Of a stretch of DNA of 64,000 nt, positions 8,831 through 17,832 are shown one piece after another; position 1 is the first letter of the stretch; every line of letters begins with the position of its first letter. Made by a program: the position numbers and the translations under genes. A model generated the notes under the pieces. It saw nothing but the letters and a program-made list of their open reading frames with translations. It had not been told where the DNA came from and did not search any database. Location: assembly GCF_004363235.1 (NCBI RefSeq), contig NZ_SNYW01000001.1:62001-126000 (forward strand). Reading direction: 5' to 3'. The DNA comes from Dongia mobilis (GTDB taxonomy: Bacteria > Pseudomonadota > Alphaproteobacteria > Dongiales > Dongiaceae).

Positions 8831-9721
8831 ATGAGCGGGCCAGTGCAATCACTGGCGAGTCGGCAAGACCTCATGAACGCCATGGCGCAGATGTCGGAAA
8901 CAGCAACGCGCTACCGCGCGATCTTCATCTCCGACGTGCATCTCGGCACGCGCGGCTGCAAGGCCGATTACCTGCTCGATTTCCTCAAAAACAACGACGC
9001 CGATTACATCTACCTGATCGGCGACATCATCGATTGCTGGCGCCTCTCCAAGGGATGGTTCTGGCCCCAGGCCCATAACGACGTGGTGCAGAAGCTGCTC
9101 CGCAAGGCACGCAAGGGCACCCATGTGATCTATGTGCCGGGCAATCACGACGAACCCTTGCGCGATTACGACGATCACGCTTTCGGCGACGTCAAGGTGA
9201 TGAACGAGGCCGAGCACGTGACGGCCGATGGCAGGCGCCTGCTCATCATCCATGGCGATGCCTTCGACGGTATCGTGCGCTATGCGCCCTGGCTCGCGAA
9301 ACTGGGCGATTCCGCCTATACCCTGGCGCTTGCCCTAAACCACTGGTTCAACCGGCTGCGCGTTGCTTTCGGCTATCCCTATTGGTCGCTCTCGGCCTGG
9401 CTCAAGTCGCGCGTCAAGGATGCGGTCAAGTTCATCGCCGATTTCGAGCATACGGTGACGGCCGAGGCCAAGCGGCGCGGCTTCGACGGCATCGTCTGCG
9501 GCCATATCCACCAGGCGGCCCTGAAGGAGATCGACGGTACGCTCTATGCCAATGACGGAGACTGGGTGGAAAGCTGCACCGCGCTGGTCGAGCATCCCGA
9601 TGGCAGGCTGGAAATCGTGCACTGGGCGAAGGCGCGCCACCTCGCCATGCTGCCGGCACTCGCCCCGCCGGCCGCGATTCCCGCTCCGGCGCCGTCAGCC
9701 GTGCCGACGGCCGCCGAATGA
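8831..9721 (+). CDS. plcP: Metallophosphoesterase, PlcP-like phospholipase C (LpxH-related family)
   Basis: A 296-residue calcineurin-like metallophosphoesterase. The metal-binding blocks are visible in order: FISDVHLG (DxH), YLIGDIIDCW (GDxxD), VPGNHDE (GNHD), IHGDAFD and CGHIHQA (GHxH). This branch is often annotated UDP-2,3-diacylglucosamine hydrolase, but the DVHLGTRGC / DIIDCWRL pattern together with the overlapping GT4 glycosyltransferase is the arrangement known for alphaproteobacterial PlcP, which cleaves phosphatidylcholine or phosphatidylethanolamine to diacylglycerol under phosphate starvation. The function is inferred from family and context. The start is unsure: no Shine-Dalgarno precedes 8831, and in-frame ATGs at 8873, 8882 and 8891 are possible. 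LpxH proper is an alternative. Confidence 0.82.
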   Translation: MSGPVQSLASRQDLMNAMAQMSETATRYRAIFISDVHLGTRGCKADYLLDFLKNNDADYIYLIGDIIDCWRLSKGWFWPQAHNDVVQKLLRKARKGTHVIYVPGNHDEPLRDYDDHAFGDVKVMNEAEHVTADGRRLLIIHGDAFDGIVRYAPWLAKLGDSAYTLALALNHWFNRLRVAFGYPYWSLSAWLKSRVKDAVKFIADFEHTVTAEAKRRGFDGIVCGHIHQAALKEIDGTLYANDGDWVESCTALVEHPDGRLEIVHWAKARHLAMLPALAPPAAIPAPAPSAVPTAAE

Positions 9722-10758
9722 CCCGCTCGCTCAGCATCGCCATCGTCACCGATGCCTGGGCACCGCAGGTGAACGGCGTCGTGCACACCATCGGCCGCAC
9801 TCATGACGAGCTCATTGCCGCCGGCCATCGCCCGACCATCCTCTCGCCGCAAAGCTTCCGCTCGATACCCTGTCCGACCTATCCCGAGATCCGCCTCGCC
9901 ATCTTTCCCTATCGCCGCCTGGCCGCACGGCTCGAGGCCCTCAGGCCGGATGCCATCCATATCGCGACCGAGGGGCCGCTGGGCCATGCCGCGCGGCGCT
10001 ATTGCCTGAAGCGAAATCTCCCCTTCACCACCGCCTATCACACCCGCTTTCCGGAATACATCGCGGCGCGCTTCGGCCTGCCCATCTCGCTCTCCTATGC
10101 CTGGCTGCGGCGCTTTCACAACGCCGCCCAGGCCGTCATGGTGGCGACGCCCTCGATCGAGGCGGAATTGCGCGAAAAGGGTTTCCAGCGCATCAAGCGC
10201 TGGTCGCGCGGGGTCGATACCAGGCTGTTCCGCCCGCGGCCGCGGGCCAATGCGCAACAGCCCCTCGGCGACCTGCCGCGCCCGGTGCATCTTTATGTCG
10301 GCCGCCTTGCGGTCGAAAAGAATCTCGAGGCTTTCCTTTCCCTGGACCTGCCGGGCAGTCAGGTGGTGATCGGCGACGGCCCGGCCCAGGACCAATTGCG
10401 GGCGCGCTTTCCCAAGGCGCATTTCTTCGGCAAGCAGATCGGCGAGGACCTGGCGCAGCTCTATGCCGCGGCCGATGTCTTCGTCTTCCCCAGCCTCACC
10501 GACACCTTCGGCCTTGTCATCCTGGAAGCGCTGGCGAGTGGCGTTCCCGTCGCCGCCTATCCGGTGGCCGGCCCCCGTGACATCATCCGCGAGGGTGTCT
10601 CGGGTGCCCTCGATGCCGACCTTGCCGCCGCCATCGCCCGGGCACGCGCCCTCTCGCGCCTGCAATGCCGCGCCGAGGCCGAGCGCTTTTCCTGGAAGGC
10701 GGCGACACAGCAGTTTCTCGCCAATCTGGCTTTGGTGCCGGCGCGCCTCTTCGGCTAG
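9718..10758 (+). CDS. GT4-family glycosyltransferase, candidate diacylglycerol glycosyltransferase (Agt-like)
   Basis: A 346-residue GT-B glycosyltransferase. The N-terminal domain begins SIAIVTDAWAPQVNGVV, typical of retaining GT4 enzymes that use lipid acceptors; the C-terminal nucleotide-sugar domain has VGRLAVEKNLEAFL and TDTFGLVILEALASGVPV containing the E-x7-E-like pair. Its ATG overlaps the PlcP-like stop (ATGA), so the two are translationally coupled. In Agrobacterium an equivalent gene linked to plcP makes glucosyl- and glucuronosyl-diacylglycerol in phosphate starvation; the same role is inferred here. Its TAG stop overlaps the convergent ackA TAG in a CTAG. Confidence 0.85.
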   Translation: MTRSLSIAIVTDAWAPQVNGVVHTIGRTHDELIAAGHRPTILSPQSFRSIPCPTYPEIRLAIFPYRRLAARLEALRPDAIHIATEGPLGHAARRYCLKRNLPFTTAYHTRFPEYIAARFGLPISLSYAWLRRFHNAAQAVMVATPSIEAELREKGFQRIKRWSRGVDTRLFRPRPRANAQQPLGDLPRPVHLYVGRLAVEKNLEAFLSLDLPGSQVVIGDGPAQDQLRARFPKAHFFGKQIGEDLAQLYAAADVFVFPSLTDTFGLVILEALASGVPVAAYPVAGPRDIIREGVSGALDADLAAAIARARALSRLQCRAEAERFSWKAATQQFLANLALVPARLFG

Positions 10759-11942
10759 CCGCCCAGCACGGCCAGCATGTGCCGGGCGATCATGCGCTCC
10801 TCATCGGTGGGCAGGACCAGCGTCCGCGCCTTTGCCTCCGGAGCCGAGATGTCCATCCTGCGAGCCGCATTCTTCGCGGGGTCGATGGCAAGGCCCGCCC
10901 AGGCGCTCATGGCGACGATGCGGGCCCTGATGTCGGCGGCGTTCTCGCCGATTCCAGCTGTGAAGACGAGGGCGTCGAGGCCACCCAGCACGGCGGTGAG
11001 GGCGCCCAGTTCCTTGCCGATGCGGTGGACGAAGAAATCGAGGGCCAAGCGCGCCTGGGGATCGTCGCTCTTTTCCAGAACGCGCAGGTCGTTGCTGATC
11101 CCCGACATGCCCTTCAAGCCGCACTCGTGATAGAGGAAGCGCTCGAGGCGCGCGGCATCCATGCCCTTCTCGCGCATCAGATAGAGCACGACACCGGGAT
11201 CGAGCGACCCCGGCCGCGTCCCCATGGCGACGCCGTCCAGCGCGGTGAAGCTCATGCTGGAATCGATGCTCCGCCCGTCCTTGAGCGCACAGAGCGAACA
11301 GCCATTGCCGAGATGGGCGACGATGACGCGGCCAGACGCCAGGCTGGGTGCCGCCTCGCGCAGGCGGCCGGCGATGAACTCATAGGAAAGGCCGTGAAAG
11401 CCATAGCGCCGGACACCCTCGGCATAGAGCGCTTCGGGGATGGCAAAACGATCGGCAAGGGCGCCGTGACTGCGATGGAAGGCGGTATCGAAGCTTGCCA
11501 CCTGCGGCAAATCGGGCCGCCGCCTCACCCAGCTGTGGATCGGTGCCAGATTCTTCGGCTGATGCAGCGGAGCGAGCGGCGTCAGTGCCGCGATGCGGGC
11601 GAGGATGGCTGTGTCGATCGGCACCGGCCCGGTGAAATCGGCCCCGCCATGGACCACCCGGTGGCCGATCGCGTCGAGCGGTGTTGCCGATGCCGAGAGC
11701 CAGTCGGCGACGATCTCCTGCGCCGCCTCGACCGAGGCAACCTCACCGGTTGCGAAGCCGCGATCGACCAGCATGGCGGCGGCTCCGTCCCTGATGACCA
11801 GGCGCGGATGGCTGCCGATGCCGTCGAGTTGGCCGACCAGGCGCCGCTCCAGCCTTGCATCCGGGCCGGAACCGTCCGCCCGGAAGAGCTGGAACTTGAT
11901 GCTGGAGGAGCCGGCATTGATGGCAAGGAGATGGCGCTGCAT
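10755..11942 (-). CDS. ackA: Acetate kinase
   Basis: Acetate kinase (ATP + acetate to ADP + acetyl phosphate) of 395 residues. The N-terminal motif LLAINAGSSSIKFQLF supplies the first phosphate-binding strand with Asn; HLGNGCSLCAL and TRPGSLDPGV are the second signature region; GLDALVFTAGIGENAADIR is the C-terminal adenosine block. The start at 11942 is chosen because the segment preceding it is not family-like. No pta or phosphoketolase gene is adjacent, so the partner enzyme must be elsewhere. It converges on the glycosyltransferase gene with a 4-base overlap. Confidence 0.96.
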   Translation of the reverse strand: MQRHLLAINAGSSSIKFQLFRADGSGPDARLERRLVGQLDGIGSHPRLVIRDGAAAMLVDRGFATGEVASVEAAQEIVADWLSASATPLDAIGHRVVHGGADFTGPVPIDTAILARIAALTPLAPLHQPKNLAPIHSWVRRRPDLPQVASFDTAFHRSHGALADRFAIPEALYAEGVRRYGFHGLSYEFIAGRLREAAPSLASGRVIVAHLGNGCSLCALKDGRSIDSSMSFTALDGVAMGTRPGSLDPGVVLYLMREKGMDAARLERFLYHECGLKGMSGISNDLRVLEKSDDPQARLALDFFVHRIGKELGALTAVLGGLDALVFTAGIGENAADIRARIVAMSAWAGLAIDPAKNAARRMDISAPEAKARTLVLPTDEERMIARHMLAVLGG

Positions 11943-12074
11943 GGCGGCGATCCTGGCGGTCAACACTGCCTGCTGGCAAGGGCCAGCATCGGGCCCCCTT
12001 GCGGTCCAGCCCGCCCTGTCGCGGCCGGGCCGAATCGTGCTACCTGCATCAGATCCATCAGGTTCGGGCTTTCA

Positions 12075-13292
12075 ATGAGTGATCTGCCGCGCATCGATGT
12101 CATGACATGGCCCCATGCCGCGGGTGCCATGAAGGTACTGGCCGCGCTCAAGGCGGCCGGTGGCGAAGGGCGCTTGGTCGGCGGCGCCGTGCGCGACGCC
12201 CTGGCCGGCCGCCCGGTCAGGGATATCGATATCGCTACCGACCTTGCGCCCGAGGCGGTGATGGCCGGCCTCGAGGCTTCCGGCCTCCGCTCGGTTCCGA
12301 CCGGCCTGAAGCATGGCACGGTGACGGCCATCGCCGATCATGTCGGTTTCGAGGTGACGACTTTGCGCCACGATGTCGAGACCGACGGCCGCCATGCCCG
12401 GGTCGCCTTCACCGATGACTGGCGCGCCGACGCGGCGCGGCGCGACCTCACCATCAACGCGCTTTTCTGCGATGCATCGGGCCAGGTGCACGATTATTTC
12501 GGCGGCGTTGCCGACCTCCTGGCGGGGCGCGTGCGTTTCGTCGGCGATCCCGCCCAGCGCATGGATGAGGATTACCTCCGCATCCTGCGCTTCTTCCGCT
12601 TCCATGCCGATTATGCGGCGGGTCCCTTTGATGCCGATGCCATCGCGGCGGCGACTGCGCGGCGCTTCGAGTTGAAGCGCCTGTCCGGCGAGCGCCTGCG
12701 CCAGGAGACGCTGAAACTGCTGGTGGCGCGCAACGGTATCGGCGTCTGGGGCGAGATGCTGCGCCTCGGCTTTGCCGAGGCCTATCTGCCCCAGGCCACT
12801 TCGCTTGATCGTCTGGCCAAGGTGGCGCGGCTCGAAGGCGAACTTGGCCTAAAGCCGGACCCCATCCGCCGCCTCGCGGCGCTCGCCATCACCGGGAGCG
12901 GTCCCGTGATCGGCGAGATGCTGAAGCTCTCCAATGCCGAGCGCGCGCGGCTTGACCTAATGAGCGCCGCTCGTCCACTCATCAACGTCTCCGACCCGCA
13001 TCTGGTGCGCCGCCAGATCCATGATCTTGGCAATGACAACGCGCGCGACCTGCTGCTGGTGGATTGGGACGACGCGGCGCCCGATGCCGATTGGCACCGC
13101 GCCTTCGACATCATCCAATCCTGGCCGAAGCCGACATTTCCGCTCGCCGGCCGCGACCTCCTCAAGCTGGGAGCCGAAGCGGGCCCGGATCTGGGTGCGC
13201 GCCTCGCGGCACTCGAAGCCTGGTGGATCGCCGGCGATTTCGCCGCAGATAGAGAGGGCTGCCTCGCCAAGGCCAGAGAGATGATGGGCTAG
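12075..13292 (+). CDS. cca: CCA tRNA nucleotidyltransferase / poly(A) polymerase family protein
   Basis: Class II tRNA nucleotidyltransferase that adds or repairs the 3' CCA. The 405-residue protein has GRLVGGAVRDALAGR, the catalytic DIDIATDL (DxD), the RRDLTINAL motif C, and the RMDEDYLRILRFFRFHADY block, followed by a helical C-terminal body. The open frame continues 470 codons upstream, but that stretch is antisense to ackA; ATG 12075 (MSDLPRID) is the family-like start. A frequent alphaproteobacterial neighbour is a CoA-type NUDIX gene, absent here. Poly(A) polymerase activity cannot be excluded by motifs alone. Confidence 0.92.
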   Translation: MSDLPRIDVMTWPHAAGAMKVLAALKAAGGEGRLVGGAVRDALAGRPVRDIDIATDLAPEAVMAGLEASGLRSVPTGLKHGTVTAIADHVGFEVTTLRHDVETDGRHARVAFTDDWRADAARRDLTINALFCDASGQVHDYFGGVADLLAGRVRFVGDPAQRMDEDYLRILRFFRFHADYAAGPFDADAIAAATARRFELKRLSGERLRQETLKLLVARNGIGVWGEMLRLGFAEAYLPQATSLDRLAKVARLEGELGLKPDPIRRLAALAITGSGPVIGEMLKLSNAERARLDLMSAARPLINVSDPHLVRRQIHDLGNDNARDLLLVDWDDAAPDADWHRAFDIIQSWPKPTFPLAGRDLLKLGAEAGPDLGARLAALEAWWIAGDFAADREGCLAKAREMMG

Positions 13293-13316
13293 CTGTTCAG
13301 GCCAGGGTCAAGGCAC

Positions 13317-14195
13317 TCACGGCCACGCCACTTCCGGCGGCAGCGACATCAGAATGGCTTCGGTATTGCCGCCGGTCTTCAGGCCGAAGGTGGTGCCGCG
13401 GTCATAGAGCAGGTTGAACTCGACATAGCGGCCGCGGCGGATCAATTGCCGCTGGCGTTCTTCTGCCGTCCAATCCCTGGACCAGTGGCGCCTGACGATT
13501 TCGGGATAGATGTCGCGGAAACAGGCGCCGATATCGCGGGTGAAGGCGAAATCCCGGTCCCAGTCGCCGGTGTTCAGCTGGTCGTAGAAGATGCCGCCGA
13601 GGCCGCGCGGTTCCTGCCGGTGCGGCAGATAGAAATACTCGTCGCACCACTTCTTGAAGCGCGGGTAGTAGGCGGCATCGGTCCGGTCGCAGGCCGCCTT
13701 GAAGGCGGCGTGGAACAGCGCGCCGTCTTCCGCATGCGCCTCTGGAAACATCGGGGTGAGGTCGGCCCCGCCGCCGAACCAGGCCTTGCGCGTGACGATG
13801 AGGCGCGTGTTCATATGCACCGCCGGCACATGCGGCGAGCACATATGGGCGACCAGGCTGATGCCGCTCGCCCAGAAACTGCCGTCATCAGCCGCCCCCG
13901 GGATCTGCTGACGGAACTCGGGTGAAAAGGTGCCGAAGACGGTCGAGATGTTGACGCCGACCTTCTCGAACAGGCGTCCCTTCATCAGCGAGATGGTGCC
14001 GCCCCCACCGCCATCCCGTTCCCAATCCCGGCGCTGGAAGCGGCCGGGTGCCGCCGCATGGCCGGGCTGCGCCGGCGCTTCATCCTCCAGCTGTTCGAAG
14101 CGTTCGCAGATCTGGTCCCGCAGGGTCCGGAACCAGAGGCGGGCCTCTTCCCGGTAATCGGCTGGAAAACCGTTCTTGTCGCTATACGGAATCAT
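13317..14195 (-). CDS. hemF: Oxygen-dependent coproporphyrinogen-III oxidase
   Basis: Oxygen-dependent oxidative decarboxylation of coproporphyrinogen III to protoporphyrinogen IX in heme synthesis. The 292-residue protein has the family signatures: [46 protein letters not shown], a [21 protein letters not shown] run and [20 protein letters not shown] near the C-terminus. It shares 4 bases with the trmL stop, so trmL-hemF are coupled on the minus strand. It converges with cca across 24 bases that hold no evident terminator. Confidence 0.98.
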   Translation of the reverse strand: MIPYSDKNGFPADYREEARLWFRTLRDQICERFEQLEDEAPAQPGHAAAPGRFQRRDWERDGGGGGTISLMKGRLFEKVGVNISTVFGTFSPEFRQQIPGAADDGSFWASGISLVAHMCSPHVPAVHMNTRLIVTRKAWFGGGADLTPMFPEAHAEDGALFHAAFKAACDRTDAAYYPRFKKWCDEYFYLPHRQEPRGLGGIFYDQLNTGDWDRDFAFTRDIGACFRDIYPEIVRRHWSRDWTAEERQRQLIRRGRYVEFNLLYDRGTTFGLKTGGNTEAILMSLPPEVAWP

Positions 14196-14662
14196 GGGAG
14201 CTCGACGGAGAGTGAAAACTGGCGTTGCGCTTCGGCGGCGACGATGGCCGCCGCCATGGCTACATTGAGCGATCGCATGCCGGGGCGCAACGGAATGACC
14301 AGGCGGTGATCGGCGGCGTCGTGGACATGGTCGGGCACGCCGCTCGATTCGCGTCCCAGCAGCAGCGTGTCGCCGGGCTGGAAGCCAAAGGTGTGATAGG
14401 GCGCGGCCGCACGGGTGGTCAGCAGAACGAGGCGCCCCGCACCCGAATTCGTCCGCGCCGCCGCCAGATAGGCCGGCCAGGACGTGTGCCGGCGCAGATC
14501 GACCCGGTCGATGTAATCCATGCCGGCGCGGCGCAGCCTGGCATCGTCAAACACGAAGCCGCAGGGGAAAATGATGTCGACGCCAAGCCCGAAACAGGCG
14601 GCCAGGCGCAACACGGCACCGGTATTCTGGGGAATGTCTGGCTCGAACAGGGCCAAGCGCAT
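14192..14662 (-). CDS. trmL: tRNA (cytidine(34)-2'-O)-methyltransferase
   Basis: SPOUT-class methyltransferase that 2'-O-methylates the wobble base of leucine tRNAs. The 156-residue protein shows the knot-fold features: [20 protein letters not shown] at the N-terminus, [14 protein letters not shown] and [19 protein letters not shown] at the C-terminal SAM-binding trefoil knot. Length is typical (TrmL is about 157). It overlaps hemF and is divergent from petA across 320 bases. Confidence 0.95.
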   Translation of the reverse strand: MRLALFEPDIPQNTGAVLRLAACFGLGVDIIFPCGFVFDDARLRRAGMDYIDRVDLRRHTSWPAYLAAARTNSGAGRLVLLTTRAAAPYHTFGFQPGDTLLLGRESSGVPDHVHDAADHRLVIPLRPGMRSLNVAMAAAIVAAEAQRQFSLSVELP

Positions 14663-14982
14663 GATAAATCTGGATTTTCTCTTGGTCGGATTGTGCGGAA
14701 GGCGGGCGCCCCGCCTTGCAAATTAACGGAAATCGTTTATACCCTTGGCCCGGTTCAGGGGGAAATGCCGCGACGGGCTAGGCGTGGCGACCGGGATGGG
14801 GCCCGAGGGGTCCGGCTGCGGCGTTCTGTCGCGATTTCTCGGTCGCTACCGGCTTGTGACCTCGTGGTATAAGCCCCGGATTATTCTGGGTATTCAAGAC
14901 CTGTCTGCGTTCCCAGAGCCTGCCGCCGCAAGGTGGAGGTGATAGGCGCGGGCGGGTCGGCCTTGCCGGAGGGACAATCATT
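14663..14982. other. Intergenic region between trmL and petA
   Basis: 320 bases without a credible gene. It should hold divergent promoters for trmL-hemF and petABC. The only pattern I can point to is TTGCAA-16-TATACC on the plus strand at 14716-14743, a weak sigma70-like match. The last 60 bases carry the petA Shine-Dalgarno (GGAGGG). Confidence 0.5.
14716..14743 (+). promoter_or_regulatory. Weak sigma70-like promoter candidate for petABC
   Basis: TTGCAA and TATACC are separated by 16 bases, about 240 bases upstream of petA. Each hexamer matches 4 of 6 consensus positions, so this is only a candidate. Confidence 0.25.
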
Positions 14983-15543
14983 ATGGCGGATCACGCGCAA
15001 TCGCCCGGAAACGGGCATGCCTCGGGGGAAGAGGGCACGCGGCGCGACTTTCTCAATCTGACCGCGGCATCGGTGACCGCCTTTGGCGTGGCGTCGGTGG
15101 CTTGGCCGTTCATCAGCAGCCTCAACCCGTCCAAGGACGTGCTGGCGCTGTCCTCGACCGAGGTCGATATCAGCCAGATCGCCGAAGGCCAGGCCATCAC
15201 CGTGATGTGGCGCGGCAAGCCGGTCTTCATCCGCCACCGCACGGCGGCCGAGATCGAACAGGCCAAGGCCGATGACAGTGCCGACATGAAGGACCCGCAG
15301 GCCGACGAGGCGCGCGCCCAGAAGCCGGAATTCCTGATCCTGGTCGGTGTCTGCACGCATCTCGGCTGCATCCCGCTGGGCCAGAAGGATGTCGAGCCGA
15401 AGGGCGAGTTCGGCGGCTGGTACTGCCCCTGCCACGGTTCGGCCTATGACACGTCGGGCCGCATCCGCAAGGGCCCGGCGCCGCTCAACCTGCCGGTGCC
15501 GGAATACCAGTATCTGAGCGACACGCGCGTCCGAATCGGCTGA
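14983..15543 (+). CDS. petA: Ubiquinol-cytochrome c reductase iron-sulfur (Rieske) subunit
   Basis: Rieske subunit of the cytochrome bc1 complex, carrying electrons from ubiquinol to cytochrome c1. The 186-residue protein has a twin-arginine-type N-terminal anchor ([19 protein letters not shown], hydrophobic to about 46), and the cluster-binding boxes CTHLGC at 124-129 and CPCHG at 148-152, each giving one Cys and one His ligand plus the disulfide cysteines. It ends with the family [10 protein letters not shown] segment. First gene of petABC, with 17 bases to petB. Strong GGAGGG Shine-Dalgarno. Confidence 0.98.
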   Translation: MADHAQSPGNGHASGEEGTRRDFLNLTAASVTAFGVASVAWPFISSLNPSKDVLALSSTEVDISQIAEGQAITVMWRGKPVFIRHRTAAEIEQAKADDSADMKDPQADEARAQKPEFLILVGVCTHLGCIPLGQKDVEPKGEFGGWYCPCHGSAYDTSGRIRKGPAPLNLPVPEYQYLSDTRVRIG

Positions 15544-15560
15544 GGGGTGGGGAAATAGCC

Positions 15561-16874
15561 ATGGCTGCCAATTTCAAGAACCCGGTGATCCGCTGGATCG
15601 ATCACCGCCTGCCGGTCTTCTCGTACCTGCATCACGAGGCCAACGAATATCCGACGCCGAAGAACCTCAGCTACTGGTGGAACTTCGGGTCGCTCGCCGG
15701 CTTCATGCTGCTGGTCATGATCGTCAGCGGCATCTTCCTCGCCATGCAGTACACGCCGCATGTCGACCACGCCTTCAACTCGGTCGAGCGCATCATGCGC
15801 GACGTCAATTACGGCTGGCTGCTGCGCTACATCCACATGAACGGCGCGTCGATGTTCTTCATCGTCGTCTATATCCACATCTTCCGCGGCCTCTATTACG
15901 GATCCTACAAGGCGCCGCGCGAATTGCTGTGGCAGATCGGCGTGGTCATCCTGCTCCTCATGATGGCGACCGCCTTCATGGGCTATGTGCTGCCCTGGGG
16001 CCAGATGAGCTTCTGGGGTGCCACGGTCATCACCAATTTGTTCTCGGCCATTCCCTGGGTAGGTGATTCCATCGTCACCCTGCTGTGGGGCGGTTTCTCG
16101 GTCGACAACCCGACCCTCAACCGCTTTTTCTCGCTCCACTATCTGCTGCCCTTCGTGATCCTGGGCGTGGTCATGCTGCACGTCGTGGCACTGCACCGCT
16201 TCGGCTCCAACAATCCGATCGGCATCGATACCAAGGGGCCGCAGGACACGATCCCCTTCCACCCCTATTACACGGTGAAGGATCTGTTCGGCCTCGGCGT
16301 ATTCCTGATCTTCTACGCCTACTGGGTGTTCTATGCCCCGGTGACGCTGGGTGATCCGGTCAACTTCGTTCCCGCCAACCCGCTGTCGACGCCGGAACAT
16401 ATTGTGCCGGAATGGTACTTCCTGCCGTTCTACGCGATCCTGCGCTCGATCCCGGACAAGCTGATGGGCGTCATCGCCATGTTCGCGGCGATTGCGGTGC
16501 TGTTCATCCTGCCCTGGCTCGACCGCTCGCCGGTCCGCTCGGGCGCCTATCGCCCGGCCTTCAAGCTGTTCTTCTGGATGCTGGTCTTCGACTGCGCGAT
16601 CCTCACCATCTGCGGCAAGCATGCCCCGGACTGGATCTGGTCGCCGTTCTCGTTCTCGATCGCACCGGATACGGGCCAGGCCGGCATCAGCATCATCTCC
16701 ATGGGTCAGTTGGCGACGACCTATTACTTCGCCTACTTCCTGGTGATCCTGCCGCTGCTCTCGATCTTCGAGAAGACCAAGCCTGTTCCCCTGTCGATTT
16801 CTCGCCCGGTTCTTGGTGCTGGTGGGGCTCACGCCTCCATTGCCCAAGCTCCCCAGCAGATGGAGAAGTTCTGA
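15561..16874 (+). CDS. petB: Cytochrome b subunit of the bc1 complex
   Basis: Full-length bc1-type cytochrome b (437 residues; not split as in b6/subunit IV). It contains about eight membrane helices with the heme-ligand histidines in helices B and D ([22 protein letters not shown] and [26 protein letters not shown] each provide two), the Qo-site PEWY motif ([14 protein letters not shown]) and the cd-helix stretch [17 protein letters not shown]. The stop TGA overlaps the petC ATG, so translation is coupled. Confidence 0.98.
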   Translation: MAANFKNPVIRWIDHRLPVFSYLHHEANEYPTPKNLSYWWNFGSLAGFMLLVMIVSGIFLAMQYTPHVDHAFNSVERIMRDVNYGWLLRYIHMNGASMFFIVVYIHIFRGLYYGSYKAPRELLWQIGVVILLLMMATAFMGYVLPWGQMSFWGATVITNLFSAIPWVGDSIVTLLWGGFSVDNPTLNRFFSLHYLLPFVILGVVMLHVVALHRFGSNNPIGIDTKGPQDTIPFHPYYTVKDLFGLGVFLIFYAYWVFYAPVTLGDPVNFVPANPLSTPEHIVPEWYFLPFYAILRSIPDKLMGVIAMFAAIAVLFILPWLDRSPVRSGAYRPAFKLFFWMLVFDCAILTICGKHAPDWIWSPFSFSIAPDTGQAGISIISMGQLATTYYFAYFLVILPLLSIFEKTKPVPLSISRPVLGAGGAHASIAQAPQQMEKF

Positions 16875-17671
16875 TGAGTGCCGGTTCCCTCGTTCTCAAG
16901 GGTGTCACCGCGCTCGTCGGTATCACCGCGGTCCTCTTCGTCGCGGCGACACCCCATCACGGCGTCCATGTCGAGAAGGAATCCTGGTCGTTCCAGGGCT
17001 TCTTCGGCAAGTTCGACAAGGCCCAGCTGCAGCGCGGCTTCCAGGTCTATAACGAGGTCTGCGCCGCCTGCCATTCGCTCGACCTGGTGCATTACCGCAA
17101 CCTCACCGAGATCGGCCTGACCGAGGCCCAGGTGAAGGAAGTGGCGGCCGCCGTCACCGTGGTGGACGCCATGCCCGACGAGAATGGCGATCCGGTCGAA
17201 CGTCCGGGCCTGCCCTCCGACCCGTTCAAGGCGCCTTTCGCCAACGAACAGGCGGCGCGTGCCTCGAACAACGGCGCCCTGCCGCCGGATCTTTCGCTGA
17301 TCGCCCGCTCCCGCGCCGGCGCCGGCTTCGGCGCCCATGAGGGCGCGGATTACCTCCATGGCCTGCTGACCGGTTACCAGGAGCCGCCGGCCGGCTTCGA
17401 ACTGGCCGACGGCATGCAGTACAACGAGGGCTTCCTCGGCTTCCAGATTGCGATGCCCAACCCGCTCTCGGATGGCGGCGTCACCTATGCCGACGGCACC
17501 GAGGCCACGGTCGACCAGCAGGCCCGCGACGTTTCGGCGTTCCTGACCTGGGCGGGCGAACCCAATTACGAGAATCGCATCTATACCGGCATGAAGGCGA
17601 TGCTGTTCCTGATCGTCTTCACCCTCATCGCCTATGCGGTGAAGCGCCGGGTCTGGGCCAAGATCCACTGA
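16874..17671 (+). CDS. petC: Cytochrome c1 subunit of the bc1 complex
   Basis: Membrane-anchored c-type cytochrome accepting electrons from the Rieske protein. The 265-residue protein begins with a cleavable signal helix, then shows the CxxCH heme site CAACH at 63-67, the PPDLSLIARSRAG region typical of cytochrome c1, QIAMPNPLSDG near the methionine ligand region, and a C-terminal anchor (MLFLIVFTLIAYAVKRRVW). The start at 16874 overlaps the petB stop; the longer open frame upstream is a petB shadow. A strong terminator follows. Confidence 0.97.
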   Translation: MSAGSLVLKGVTALVGITAVLFVAATPHHGVHVEKESWSFQGFFGKFDKAQLQRGFQVYNEVCAACHSLDLVHYRNLTEIGLTEAQVKEVAAAVTVVDAMPDENGDPVERPGLPSDPFKAPFANEQAARASNNGALPPDLSLIARSRAGAGFGAHEGADYLHGLLTGYQEPPAGFELADGMQYNEGFLGFQIAMPNPLSDGGVTYADGTEATVDQQARDVSAFLTWAGEPNYENRIYTGMKAMLFLIVFTLIAYAVKRRVWAKIH

Positions 17672-17697
17672 GATCCCGGCCGATACTCGTCTGAAAC

Positions 17698-17735
17698 AAC
17701 CGCCGTCCGGGGCCACCCGGCGGCGGTTTTTCTTT
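17698..17735 (+). terminator. Intrinsic terminator after petABC
   Basis: AACCGCCG pairs with CGGCGGTT at 17721-17728, with additional CCGG pairing in the loop region, followed immediately by TTTCTTT. It lies 27 bases after the petC stop. Confidence 0.85.
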
Positions 17736-17792
17736 GCTCGCCCCTCGACCCCTGACCCCCACCGTTTACCATTATCGCAATTCAGGTTATGA

Positions 17793-17823
17793 CTGATTCA
17801 TCCTGAAGGGCGGGATGAATCAG
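17793..17823. promoter_or_regulatory. Perfect 11-base inverted repeat at the start of the VOC gene
   Basis: CTGATTCATCC and GGATGAATCAG are exact reverse complements separated by 9 bases. The right arm contains the first possible ATG (17815) and touches the Shine-Dalgarno-like AGGA (17822-17825) before the ATG at 17833. It could be an operator or an RNA hairpin that limits ribosome access. Confidence 0.55.
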
Positions 17824-17832
17824 GAATCGACA

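Noticed and set aside
10665-12074. 470-codon upstream extension of cca
   Set aside because: The extension is antisense to ackA; the family N-terminus begins at 12075.
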